A DNA stretch of 64,000 bases from Sepioteuthis lessoniana (GCA_963585895.1 CAUZXS010005791.1:582673-646672); one strand, 5' to 3'; counted from the stretch's first letter, positions 41,270-52,710 are shown. The notes: generated by a model not told the origin, from the sequence alone. A program made the numbers and translations.

Positions 41270-43105
41270 ATATTTTTTTTTTTCATCATACAACGTGTGA
41301 AAGCATGTGCAATACCATGTCCTCATCAGCCGCCAACCAGGGGTGATAACAGTTTCGGTAGCTCAAGGCACTACTGCCACTTCTGGTGCTACCAAGCAGC
41401 TTTTGCCACCGGACAAGGTATTAAGAGAATTATATATATACATGCCAGATCAATTAAGAGCAGAGACTACATTAGATGTTAATCTTCATTTTCAGTGTGC
41501 AGTTTGTGATTTAAAAAACAAAAGAAAAAAATGTGTTTACTTTCAGCGGTTGATGTTATTACGCGTTTATAGTAATCATTTCTTACGTAATCACACGGGA
41601 AAGGTGGTTCCATGTGTATCTTTCGACCAAATCCAACTTGATGCATATTGCGCCGCGGTCTGAAAACGATATGAGGCAACTTTCAAACTGTGGCCAGTGA
41701 TTCCTATTTTTGAAAGAAACGAAATGACTGAGTCTCCAATAAAATCACGACAACCAACCTCAATAGGAATCACATGGCATATCCAACCCTTTTCCACGCA
41801 GTCGGCATGCAGTGTCTCATAGCGGTTTTTCTTCTTTACCAGCTTCTCCCTGACTGTTGGGATCTTATCACCCCCAATTTTGAAATGGATCTCCCTGACA
41901 GATCCTCCAACTAACGATAGGCTTTGATTTTTCTTTGGCTTAGCCTTCATTCTCGCCCATGTGAAAAGGTCATAATACCTTTGTAGCAAACCATCGGCAG
42001 CAATTTGGGATGGGACGAGAATAGTGATGTTGTCCATGAAAGCTCTGGAAGGAGGAAGAGTCACATGTTCAGTTTTCATTACTCCTTTTGACGTATTTGC
42101 TGCACCTTGTAAAATGAGTTCCATGGCTAGAACAAAAAGAAGTGGGGAAATCACACAGCCCATCATGATGCCAATCTCAAGTGCCTGCCACTTGGTGGTA
42201 TAGTTTTTAACGGTAAATTTCATGAAAGCTGAATTGAAGTATTTCATTATAATTTCCCCAACCTTGCTAGGGAAGTTGAAAAATTCAAAGGCCATTCAGA
42301 TTAAGTGGTGCGGAACTGAACCATATGCATTGGCAAGATCAAGCCAGATCACTTGTAGTTCTGTTTTGTCTCTTCTAGCTGAGAGTATTGAGTTCAATAT
42401 CATTTGTGAATGTTCCAGACATCCGGGGAAGCCAGGTATCCCAACCTTCATGACAGATGTATTTATATAATGATTGCTCATCAGAAAGGTTGTCATATGA
42501 TGAGCAAGAACTCCAAAAAATATTTTCCCTTCTACGTTTAGGAGGGATATTGGGCAAAAATTTGTGATACCTTTTGACTGCATTTCCTTTGGTATCCAAA
42601 TACCATCGGCCAGACACCATTCCTGTGGTTTAATACCCTTCTTCCAAGCCTGCTGAAGGAGGACAGTGAGTTTCCTGAGGACATGTGGGCAGTTTTTATA
42701 TAACTTGTACGATATCCCATTCAAGCCCGGGGCACTACCTGCGCGGGCCTTATGGACGAAATCTTGAACTTCTTTTAGTTTTATCCCGCTGTTATCAAAC
42801 ATTACCGTTGGATCTTGGGGTTTTGGTAAATCTCTTAGAGGAGGTATTGGGATACCGTTTAAATCATCTGAGTATGTCATCTTCAAATGATTCTCGAGTT
42901 CCTCCTTTGGTACATCAAGCTTGTCACTCTTTGATTCCATGAAAAGTTTTTTTTGCGAAAGCATAAGGATTTGAGAAGAATGCTCTCTGAGCCTGATGCT
43001 TTTTCTTTCGATGTTTTCTCTGATTTTCAGCTCTGGAGATCACCAAAATCCTTTTTTGAATATCATTTAGGATATTCTGAAGTTCTGGCCTCTCATGAAT
43101 AATAT
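41270..43105 (-). pseudogene. R2/NeSL-like LINE, longest copy (RT to 3' UTR)
   Basis: Minus strand. A basic N-terminal stretch (about 43,020) leads to LFMESKSDKLDVPKEELENH (42,940). RT starts with AGSAPGLNGISYKLYKNCP and runs through ISLLNVEGKIFF, VIWLDLANAYGSVPH (motif A) and GIMMGCVISPLLFVLAMEL (motif B). Motif C reads AFMDNITIL where FMDD is usual. Then VREIHFKIGGDKIPTVREK leads directly to a C-terminal tail (DCVEKGWICHVIPIEVGC), so the zinc finger and nuclease seen at 35,346 are deleted here. Two long open blocks, 42,964-42,296 and 42,295-41,591, meet at one stop or shift. The 3' UTR ends with an A-run at 41,270-41,284 against (AT)n. Confidence 0.85.
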
Positions 43106-43558
43106 ATTAAAACCTTTCCATGCATGACTCTAAAACTTCCAAAAGGTTTGGTTGAAATCAAAGCAAAAATAGTAGAGCCTTATCTGTATGGATGGATGTT
43201 TAGTGAATTATATGTTATGATTCAGAAAGGTTTTGCTTGCAATAGATTATGAACAGTAGTTCAAATATAATGTATTTTGGAATATACTTCATAGATCAGC
43301 TATTTTATCAATCCATAGCAGCACTCAGCCCAATAAGACTGGCCCCTGTTATATGAATAAGAGAGTTTACATTTAATATTAATTTTCACCTAGACTGTTG
43401 GTTGCCTAGTCTTCCTTGCTATTTTATCAGGGGAAGAAAAGATGTATACATAGTTTATCTAAGGGCATTAGTACAAAATGAATGCTAAAAGCTTTTTTTG
43501 AAATTTGAACTCTATTTGCTGATAGCATTTTTTATGCTGATGACCTTTATTCCACACG

Positions 43559-43590
<32 letters not shown>

Positions 43591-44282
43591 ATTTAGTGAT
43601 ATGGTCACACTTGAAAGTTATGAGAAATTCCATTGTTGACATAACTTGAGGCATTACTTAACATCATTCAAAATGACAACAAGTAACTTACTCATGCTTT
43701 CTTTTTCTTTCTCTCTTCCTTTTTCTCTCTCACTATATAACTTTCTATATGTCAGTCTTCTCCCTTCATATTTTTTCTTTTTTGATATCTCTTCCCTTTC
43801 AACTTATTCTCACTTTAACTTTTTCTTTTTTATTTAGTTTAATAATTTGAAAGGATTTCAGACAACTGATGCTCTTGCATTCCCAGTATTCGAATTCCCA
43901 TCATCTACATAAGCAAACGTATATATGATAATCCTGTCATTTTTGACTTAATGTTGCTATATAAAATTATAAAGTTAATTTTAGATTTTTTTTTATGTGT
44001 TTTCAGTTGGATGGTTTTTATATAATTAAATGGCTTTATTTTTTGATCTTATTATTTTTTAGATAAACAGATATTATCTTGTTGATATATTCTTGTTTTA
44101 AGAATGTGTAACAGATACTGAATGTAACAGAATTGAATAAAATTAGGTTGAGTCAGTTTTTTTGTTGGGGGCGGGGAATAAGACTTGAAGCATGGTCATC
44201 CAAATTTTTGAAAAATTAAAATATAAATCCTGTTTGAAAAATTTGAAGCAAATCTTTATTACACTATAGTTATTCAAAAAAG
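43106..44282. other. No gene seen; AC/AT and pyrimidine tracts
   Basis: (AC)n-(AT)n at 43,555-43,590 and a pyrimidine-rich stretch at 43,695-43,835. Nothing else assigned. Confidence 0.5.
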
Positions 44283-45189
44283 TTTAGCAGTGAACTCAGG
44301 TCGCCGGACATCGGAAGGGGAAAGAGAGAGAAGCCAAATGATTGGCGGGGACCCCAAACGGAAGTGGGGTTCCCTTCCCCTCAGCAGAAGTAAATAGTAA
44401 AAAGTCAGTTTTTTGAGCAAGGCTCGTGGCAGACGGACCATAGCCATTTTACTCCGGGCTGAAGACAAAAAGATTAGCTGAGACACGAAGGACTCCAAAT
44501 CCTTCAAGCCAGTATTAAAAACAGTACAAAGTCTAGTAGCCCATGAAAGAAGAAAATTTTCCAGTGGAACCCCATCGAAAATAAGATAAGTAACTTTGGG
44601 GACATTTTTCCTGTACACCCAAATTTCGTTTACCACTCTCTCTCTCTCAATTTGAAAAAGGATAAAAGCCAAGAAAAGACATTCATATTCATGGACAATC
44701 CAATTATATGTTTTGACACTTTGAACGTATATATATAACCGTAGTAAAGAACCTATGTATTTTCATTTTACCATGTGGTCTATGTTGTTATTCCATGCTT
44801 TCCCTTCAGCTTCTATTCGCCTTATGTTATCTTGCTTAGAATTGTCCTATTAATTCCTAAAGTATCACACGGGAAACCGGAGTTGCTGACTACTACAATA
44901 TTAATATTATTACGACTAAAACCTATAGGCTCATTATCTTCCATTATCTCGGGGAAGGAAGAAAGCTGCCTGGTGGGTGTGTGATAGTGTGAAATTTGGA
45001 ACCCCTTGCCAGCGGCGGTCAGTCTGGTCCTAAATTATTCCCTCACGTAATATGCCAGTTCTTACATGCCTGAGAGAAAAACTCTGAACAGGACTTATTT
45101 CTGTAGGGGATCAAGTGCCAACCCGCCCCGTCTTCACATGTGCGAAAATAAAGTCCCGTTTTGGGATTTTAGTTCGATTTTGCGTCACA
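44283..45189 (+). repeat. Solo-LTR-like repeat, family L, copy 3 (truncated)
   Basis: Inverted relative to copies 1 and 2. The TGTGACGC start lies at 45,189 on the minus strand and the terminal palindrome at about 45,151-45,171 (one mismatch). Homology runs through GCCAGCGGCGGTCAGTCTGG and ACCCCAAACGGAAGTGGG to about 44,283. The last 150 bp or so, including the CA terminus, are missing. Confidence 0.78.
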
Positions 45190-45904
45190 CTAGGCACATT
45201 GATGTGAAGACAGCTGAAAGTTGCGGCCTCTATTTTAAGGTGAGCTCTGAAAAGGGGTCTCACGTCCAGGCACGAACCTGTGTGGAAGCATATGGTAAAA
45301 CTGCAATAGAAAATGTGGAAGAAAATTCAAGGTCTGTCTCTGCTCTCTTTCTCCTCACAACATTTTATTTCTCTTTGTCTAGCTAACATGGTTGACTCAG
45401 TTTTCATACACATTTCTCCTCTTCCTAATGACTACTAAAAAGTGTAGTAGTGAATAGTCTTTTGTATTAGTGAACCAAGACGGGCTTTTTGTGTGCTTGT
45501 CACTTTTTCTCATGATGAAGTTATCATGAAATCCAACTGATATTTAAGACGTAGCGCTACATGCATAAACCCATTCAATATGGTGGTACAAATGTCTCTG
45601 TAGTACAAATGTCTATTGAGACCGTACCAGCACAAACTTTAATTTGAACATTGTAGCATTGCAAACTTCTATTTGTGCTGTATAATGTTACAACTGTCTA
45701 TTTGGAGTGTAATGGTACAGAAATAGGGGTTCCTTGAACATAATCCAGGTTACCCAGCTATGTGTACTTCTTAGTATCAGCACAAATAATGCCCAGTCTA
45801 GTTCTAAGAGTTAACATATATTGTTGATTTCATTCTTCCTTATATTTTTATAGTTTATCAACTTCTTGAAAACATATTTTTGGAAATTATTATATTCTGA
45901 TGTT
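45190..45904. other. No gene established
   Basis: The first 200 bp are more GC-rich, with a short open stretch (SCGLYFKVSSEKGSHVQART) and an AAG|GTGAGC donor-like site at 45,239. This is too little to call an exon. Confidence 0.35.
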
Positions 45905-45995
45905 AACCTAAGGTCAACTATGGATAAATAGAGTAGGTTGGGCTCTCTAGTCTTGGTAGGGCAATCCGTCAAGGAGAAGAAAAAACTCTGAATTC
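45905..45995 (+). repeat. SINE family 2, 3' fragment
   Basis: CAACTATGGATAAATAGAGT ... AAGGAGAAGAAAAAACTCTGAATTC is the tail also seen at 19,583 and 59,870. Confidence 0.55.
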
Positions 45996-46200
45996 ATAAA
46001 CTGAAAAGTGTCATTCAGGAGAACCTGTAGCAAATTGGGGTACCATTCTTCTGGTATCAGCACAATTAAAAAGTGTGATTGGTTCAACAAAATCCTGCAC
46101 CCATAAAAATATATTTCTTGTATGTATAGTTCAACAGTTCACATCTTTAACTGAATTATCTAGCCCTCATTCATCAAGATCAATGGTAGAGTCTATATAT

Positions 46201-46395
46201 GAGAGTTGGCTGAAAAGTTCATAGGCTGACAAAGATACTCTCATGGAATGTGACCAACTAAGGTATATCTTTCAACATAGCTCTCCTTACAGTCCATACA
46301 CTTCTTCCCTCAGTGTTGAAGTGCTTGGATCTCTTTAGTCAAAAAAGGTCATCAACTGTATATATGTCATCATATGAACTTTTCGGTCCACTCTC
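46201..46395. mobile_element. Mariner-like MITE, about 195 bp
   Basis: Left end GAGAGTTGGCTGAAAAGTTC and right end, read on minus, GAGAGTGGACCGAAAAGTTC form imperfect terminal inverted repeats of about 24 bp. The interior resembles the edges of a mariner-type element. A TA duplication is not clear because the left flank is TATATAT. Confidence 0.65.
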
Positions 46396-46670
46396 ATGTG
46401 TAAACATATATAGAAGGAAATTACTTAATAAGTAATTGAAGCTCACCAAAAAGTGAGTGGACTGACAGATGCTTCTCTTGCCATCGACATTCCCCTGAAT
46501 AACTCTACATTATGGAATTTTCTTTGTTGAATGAAAGTTTTAGCCTTAATCTTTTTCTTTTCTGAAAAATTGTATTAGGGTCATCAAGAGAGAATGTGCA
46601 GTGTTTCAGGGTCTTTCTTTCAACGGTTTTATTTACACACTGTCCGCCCTCACTGAATATAAAGAATATC

Positions 46671-46742
46671 ATATATATATATGTATACACACACACACAC
46701 ACACACGTGTGTGTGTGTGTGTGTATACATATATATATATAT
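46671..46742. repeat. Near-perfect microsatellite palindrome AT-AC-GT-AT
   Basis: (AT)n-TGTAT-(AC)10 is followed directly by (GT)9-ATACA-(AT)n, centred at 46,706/46,707. The arms differ by one dinucleotide. Confidence 0.95.
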
Positions 46743-46815
46743 TTTTTTTTTTTCATCATACAACGTGTGAAAGCACGTGCTATACCCTAGCCTCATCAGC
46801 CGCCAACCAGGGTAT
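46743..46815 (-). repeat. 5'-truncated 3' end of R2/NeSL-like LINE
   Basis: T-run plus CATCATACAACGTGTGAAAG and CTCATCAGCCGCCAACCAGG match the LINE 3' terminus at 41,273-41,345. Flanked on both sides by palindromic microsatellite. Confidence 0.75.
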
Positions 46816-46833
46816 ATATACGTATAACCACAT

Positions 46834-46852
46834 ATAGACACACACACACACA

Positions 46853-46906
<54 letters not shown>

Positions 46907-46915
46907 CACACTCAA
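46834..46915. repeat. Second microsatellite palindrome (AC-GT-AT)
   Basis: (AC)n, CATG centre, (GT)n, then about 36 bp of (AT)n and another (AC)n run. Confidence 0.85.
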
Positions 46916-47408
46916 ACACATTATATGCATTTTCTGAAATAAAAGTATCTAAGATATAAATAATAAGAAACAGAAATGCCTATTTGTGCAGTTGAGACAG
47001 AAGCATATGGTCCATCTGCCAACAGCCACCTGCAAAAGTGTCTGTATTTCTTAACTCTATGCAAAACCCATATAAGGAACCTGTAAATGAAAACTAAAGG
47101 AAGGAAAAGAAAGAAAAAATGTCTTAAAATGAGTCAGTCACTGTCACCATAAGAGAGATGCAATTTTTATCAGAGCTGTTGAGAATTTCACTGTGTAAGA
47201 GACACTTCAAAGCATAAAGTGTGAGATACAAAAACTGTGATATATTTGTCTATTATTTTTATTTATTGAGATTAGTCTGGCATGAGGTTACAAAAATGGG
47301 GTAGTCTGGCAATACAATTTTTTTTGTTTTTTGCTTGACTAGCTTTCTAACTAGCGGGTGACTTTAATAGATAGTTATACTGAGTTTAACTTAATCTAAC
47401 ACAGTCAA
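46916..47408. other. No gene seen
   Basis: Unassigned AT-rich sequence. Confidence 0.5.
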
Positions 47409-47593
47409 AATAGTGGAGTACCAATGACTTAATCTAACAGAGAAAATTTCAATGTGGTTTTTAAACATGAAAAAGACCATCAGAAGTGTTCTATGTTTGA
47501 TGTTCATTGGTACTCCACTATAATTGTGGATTACCAATAAACATCAAACTTAGAACAATTTTCATGTTTAAAAACCACATTGAAATTTTCTGT
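47409..47593. repeat. Foldback element with two nested inverted repeats
   Basis: A 37-base arm at 47,437-47,473 (GAAAATTTCAATGTGG...) pairs with 47,559-47,593. AATAGTGGAGTACCAATGA at 47,409 pairs with TCATTGGTACTCCACTAT at 47,504-47,521. The two pairs interleave, so this may be two related palindromes or a rearranged MITE. No ORF. Confidence 0.75.
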
Positions 47594-47794
47594 CTATTAT
47601 TAAAACAGTACTCAATAAATTTTTTGCATATTTATAATAAAATCCAAATTTTGTAATTTTAGTTTATAACTTATAGTCCAAATTTTATCAATTAACGCTA
47701 TAAAAAAAAATGAAAACTAATCTTTTGATGAGTTTTTTTGTAAGAAATCATTGGTATAACAATAGAGGTGGGCATATTTGATCTTTTTTAATTG

Positions 47795-47975
47795 GGATTA
47801 GGTCTCCATGGCGTTGTGGCTAAAGTGCTGAACTCTGACCTTGAAGTAACCAAGTTCAAAGTCCAGTCCCAAAAACTTACATTCACTTATGGACCTATGC
47901 CTTAAGAAAGGTATAATCCCCCCTTACCCCCTCCTCCCAACTATAGCTTAAATAGTATCCCTGCTCTGCTGATAC
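47795..47975 (+). repeat. tRNA-derived SINE, family 2-like
   Basis: Head with GTCTCCATGGCGTTGTGGCT and AGTTCAAAGTCCAGTCCC, then a body with CCCCTCCTCCCAACTATAGC and ATCCCTGCTCTGCTG, parallel to the 59,760 copy. Confidence 0.6.
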
Positions 47976-48119
47976 AAGGATAACTTTGGCATTAAATAAT
48001 GCATAGAAGTTGATGTGCTTAATAGCACAAAGAGACTAATATTTAACTTTTTAAATATGATTTTAAGTCTAATTTCCCCACTGTCATAGCTAATTGTAAA
48101 TGTCTAAAATATATATAAT

Positions 48120-48141
48120 AGAGAGAGAGAGAGAGAGAGAG
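48120..48141. repeat. (GA)n microsatellite
   Basis: About eleven uninterrupted GA repeats. Confidence 0.9.
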
Positions 48142-48230
48142 GCATCTAAATTATGCAAAAATGAAAATAACACTGACATTTCATTTTATCTGATAGTTTC
48201 ATGTAATTTTGGTAAATATAAGTAAAAAAA

Positions 48231-48326
48231 GTAAAGCTGGCAACCCTAGTCAAGGGTGATCCAAAGGCTCCCTTTTCAATAGCTACTAAACTGAGGTGTA
48301 GGGGAGGGCACTACTCCATTTCTTGG
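48231..48326 (-). repeat. SINE family 1, tail only
   Basis: GTAAAGCTGGCAACCCTAGT to GGGCACTACTCCATTTCTTGG. The tRNA-like head is missing; homology ends at 48,326. Confidence 0.8.
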
Positions 48327-48349
48327 AAAATATATCTTAAAATATTATA

Positions 48350-49390
48350 GATTAAATATATTCAAAGAACTCACTGCTGGCTTCAACCATGGCCTCCAGG
48401 CAACTTTGGAATCCCCTACTAGCCTTTCTGATGGTCTCCTTGTTTAAATTCCTAAATGCTGTTGTTATCCTTGCCTTCAGTTTATCTTTTGTCTTTTGCT
48501 CAACTGCATTACACACATAATAATCAAAGAGTCTGCTGTTTGGTAAGTTAAACAGCCAGATGTTAGGGGTGTTGTGATTGCAGAAATTTTCTCATAGCCA
48601 ACACTAGGTTTTTTTGTTTGTGTAGCCAGGTGCTGAGTCTAGTTGCTAAACATAAGGTCTTCCAGCAGCCACCTTCTCAATTCACAGTAGTGCTACTTCC
48701 TTCAACCATTTGATATTGGTCTTGGGTATGATACCATGTGGGAAGATGAATAGAGACATAAATTCACCATCCATAGTGACCATCTTGGTTTTCATTACTA
48801 TTAATACATCTTGTGGGCACTGAGCAAGCTAATGGTTGTTCTGTGAGTTCATCATCAGAAATTTTTCTCATCGGAGAAGAACCAAAACATGTTTGGTTGG
48901 AGGGAATGCTTGAGTTTGTTCAAAAGCTTTGCAATACAGTCTTTCTTCTTCTCCTTCATCACCTGTGATAAAAATTGGCTCTTTTTTTCTCTCCTTGTTT
49001 ACCATTATGAGAAATACCAAATGTCTTCATGCACTACCTACCTGATAAGAAACTCAAACACTCCTGTGTCCCTGGCTATGGACCTGAATGATTCGCTGGG
49101 ATCATTGTCTATCATGATCAAAATCTCACCAAGAAATTTGAGAGTTCTTTTCTTAGAATGATCAGAGTGAGGCTTCTGACTTGCCATACCTTTGTGATCA
49201 CCATTGAATTGATCCAACTTTTTAAAAATCTTCTGCACTGTACTCAGATTGACTCATAAATGTTCTGAAATCTTTATACTGGAGCTTTTGAGGTCAATGC
49301 CAACCAGTACAGCAAGCCATTTCCAAATTTCTGGAGGAGTGGATTGCATCATAGCACTGCTTTCCTCACTGACAGTGCCAAACTGACTCT
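48350..49390 (-). pseudogene. Tc1/mariner (IS630 superfamily) transposase fossil
   Basis: Minus strand. An N-terminal helix-turn-helix region covers about 49,330-49,040 (KSSSIKISEHL, LSTVQKIFKKLDQ, then LGEILIMIDNDPSESFRSI). A catalytic-domain remnant has FFSDEKNF near 48,870, where a catalytic Asp is expected. A C-terminal region contains RLFDYYVWNAVE-like sequence (about 48,520) and the tail SERLVGDSKVAWRPWLKP. The second acidic position lies near DYYV. Many stops. It is host-gene-like in length only. Terminal inverted repeats were not identified. Confidence 0.72.
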
Positions 49391-49599
49391 AGTTTGCTAC
49401 AAAGTAAACAAAACCTGAAAGAAACAAAGCATGTGTGTGAAATTTATGATTTAGAATGATGTCAATTTATCTATTGTGGTATGTATAGGCTTTTATTCTT
49501 CATGTATATGTTTATATAAGTATAGACATTATATATATATATACAATTCTATTGTATGTGTGTGATTATGTATTTATATACACTTTTCAAGGTGTTCAT

Positions 49600-50980
49600 G
49601 GTGTAATGGTTATCTAAGGGGCATTTGAACATATATACGACGTTTGTCCTATCAAGAAGTTCAGAGGAGGCGGAAGAATTATTGGAAATAATTAGGTTGG
49701 ATGTTTTAAATTTGTTGTAGTCAATGATAAGACTTACTTTTTTGGTAGAATCGGTTGGGGGAGCATTTTTTTATAAGGTTTTTTAGTATATGTTCATCTG
49801 TCTTATAATTATTATGAAATTGGTTTTTGTTGTAAAGGTTTAATGATTGTTTATGGTTTAGGATTTTGTCAATATTATGTTGTTCAGTTTTATTAATGAA
49901 ATGTTTAATTTCAGTATCAACAATGTAGTTGGGAAACCCATTATTAAAAAGGGTTTTGTTTAATATTTTTAAGTTCATTAAGGAAGATAGTAGTTTAGCT
50001 CTAAAAATAGGTGTTGTTATGATTGTTCTTTTATAATGGAAGAGGCATTCACTACGGAAATTGAGGGTGCTGGGGTTAATGTTCGTAGTTTTTTTTATAT
50101 GTGGAGGTGATAAATCGGTCAATATTGCTTGTGTCTATTAGTACACCAGGAAATGGGATTTTATTGTTGATATTGATTTCTTATATGAAATTGAGAATAG
50201 AATTATTTTGAAAGGTCTCTTGTATTGTGTTAATTTTATCAGTGCTATTAGTGAGAAGGAGTATGTCATCAGCGTACCTTAAATAAATGTTAGGTTTATT
50301 GGTGGTATTAAAAACATTCCTTATTTTAAAGGTCTGACATGTAAAAGTTACTGAAAATGGGCCCCAAAACTGACCCCATCGTGATTTCATCTTTTTGGAT
50401 GAATATATTTCCATGGGGATCGTAAAATGATACCTCAGTAGTGCAGAGTAAAAAGTATTTTCCGTAAGGTATTAGAGTTGTTTTTGAGTGGAAGGAGGGT
50501 TGGATGGTGGTAAATATTATTTATAATTATATTGATTGTTTCTAGAACTGGAACATTTGTGAATAAATTTTCCACGTCTAGAGAGGATATTATTCCTTTG
50601 TTTGGTTTGTGGGTTTTAAGAATTTCCATAAGTTCTTTTGTAGATTTAATGCTATAATTATGGGAAAGGTATGGGGTAATTAGATCGTTACTAGTTTTTG
50701 TAAATTTGTATGTAGGTATTGTTACATGTGAAATTATTAGTCGAATGGATAGCCAGGTTTATGTATCTTAATAGTTCCGTAGATTTATCCAGGTTTGTAA
50801 TCACCAACTATTTTTGGTAACTTTATATTGTGAAGGTCGGCGTTATTAACATTAATGAGTTTGTTAATTTTAGATTTGAGTTGGTTTGTTGGATTAGGAT
50901 TCAGTTTTGCAAATTTGTTTTTATAGTTGAGGATGGTCTGTAGTTTAGAATGGTAATCAGATTTATTAAGGACGATATAG
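49600..50980 (-). pseudogene. Penelope-like element RT (lineage C), 5'-inverted
   Basis: Minus strand from 50,980: LNKSDYHSKLQTILNYKNKF and LPKIVGDYKPG. After a shift, KGIISSLDVENLFTNVPVLE is motif A with its Asp. EITMGSVLGPIFSNFYMS is motif B. YLRYADDILLLTNSTDKIN (about 50,270) is motif C with both Asp residues intact. After that come the thumb and linker, with NINPSTLNFRSECLF and NNGFPNYIVDTEIKHFINKT (50,122-49,721). The reading continues in broken frames toward VVYMFKCPL at about 49,610, where the GIY-YIG domain would begin, and is lost there. It has several stops or shifts. Confidence 0.85.
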
Positions 50981-51090
50981 ATATTGAAATTAACACAATA
51001 CAAGAGACCTTTCAAAATAATTCTGTTCTCAATTTCATACAAGAAATCAATATCAACAATAAAATCCCATTTATCAGTGTACTAATAGAC
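50981..51090 (+). repeat. Inverted piece of the same PLE (5' inversion)
   Basis: About 105 bp here are the reverse complement of 50,140-50,245, spanning the start of the thumb region. It is attached at the 5' end of the minus-strand copy. Confidence 0.88.
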
Positions 51091-51655
51091 ACAAGTTACA
51101 CAGTCTAGATGGCTGTACACATAAGTCACTGCCATTTTGAAAAAGAATGATGAAGTCAATGTTAATATTTTTTAAACTGTTGTCTTTTTGATGAGAAGTT
51201 TTTGGCAAAACAGAATTATGCAATGGTAGTGTCTTTCATATTCATAACACCTACCTCTGTGTGATTTTTCCTGGTTTCTTAAAAAGAAAATTAGTTTCCT
51301 TCGATTTGAAGATGGGTAATTTGTTAAAAGAAATTCAATGAAGTGGTTTCACATCTTATAAGAAGAAGAGTTTCAGCCAATGGAGAATTTAATGGAATAA
51401 GTGTGTTGAAATATAATAGCTCTGAAGAATATCAATGTTTCATTGTTCATTTCTATTCTAGAAAATACAGTTTTAGTTTTGATACTTATTTATATATCTA
51501 TGTGCATATCATATGCTGTTTATATATGCATGTATTTGTTTGTGTATATATGTATATCTGTGGATATGTATATATACTTATATATGTGTGTGTCTTTATA
51601 TGTTGTTTATATATGTGTCTATATATTGTTTATAAATATATATTTGTTTGTGTGT
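51091..51655. other. No gene seen
   Basis: Unassigned, becoming ATGT-rich toward the microsatellite. Confidence 0.5.

Positions 51656-51656
<1 letters not shown>

Positions 51657-51721
<65 letters not shown>
51657..51721. repeat. (AT)n-(GT)n microsatellite
   Basis: About 50 bp of TA repeats followed by about 14 bp of GT. Confidence 0.92.
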
Positions 51722-52707
51722 ATGGAGGTTATTATGATCAACAGCCAGAATAAAGCTACTTTATAATCCAGGGAACTTTGTACAGAGGAAAAACAACTGT
51801 AGGAAATAAGATGGATAGCTGGTCAGTTTTATTACAGTCATTTTTTAATAGTAGCAAATGAGTGTATGGATATGTTGCCTGCTATCAAACATTTTCAGTT
51901 ATGTCTTAAAGAGCAATATGATGCTCTAGTTGATCCAAGCATTTATATCAATTAAGAAATAGATTTTCATTTTGCTGTTTTTAAACACATACATACATAC
52001 ATATATGAGGAGGAGTCTCTAAATAATTTAACTAACAAGAAGAGAGTCCCTTTCTCCAAAGGTAGTAACCAAGATAAAAAGAAATTGTAAAACACTTGGC
52101 TTCTTTTATTAAAAAGTAAACAATGCTGTATTGTTAATATTCATTTAACACATTGTATTGGCAGATTTCTCTTAAAAGGTAAATTATTCTGATTTGGAAT
52201 ATGTTTTTATCAAAAATTATGTTGAACAGTTGTCACTTGGCAGTTCATCAAATGTGTCTAATAACTATCTAATGCTAATTTACCTTTTTTCTCTATTTTT
52301 CCTGTTTCCATTCTTCTGTTGTTATTTAGCTTATCTCTTCATCATAAGAATTGGTTCTACATTAGAATCATATTCTTCCTGATTAATTTATTACCATTAA
52401 TAAGTGAGGATTCCTGTTTCTCAAAAGAAGAAGTATGAACATTCTTTTATTTTTCTATTTTTTAAAACTAATTTAGATAATATTCTAATAAATGTTGTCA
52501 GGTTATTTCATCTCGATACAACAGATAAATAAGTGATGGGAAAAGTATCTGCTAATAATATTCATCTGCTAGATAAATAAATAAAAAACAATTATGGGTG
52601 GGTTGGTGAAAACTCTTTTGTTGGGAAAATCTAAGAAGGATAATTACAAACATGTTGTAACTATGTTGATTTTCAAGTTATTCAAACAATTTTCCCACTT
52701 TTGGAAA

Positions 52708-52710
<3 letters not shown>
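51722..52710. other. No gene seen
   Basis: AT-rich. The open stretch at 52,194-52,382 is hydrophobic by composition and has no family resemblance. Confidence 0.5.

Noticed and set aside
45190-45386. Short exon next to the family L repeat with an AAG|GTGAGC donor
   Set aside because: The acceptor is weak and the open stretch overlaps the end of the LTR-like repeat.
46505-46919. Open readings rich in Y, I, T, H, V, C through the microsatellites
   Set aside because: They are dinucleotide repeats read as protein.
49595-49625. tRNA-like SINE head (GGTGTTCATGGTGTAATGG)
   Set aside because: The segment reads as the continuation of the PLE lineage C linker on the minus strand.
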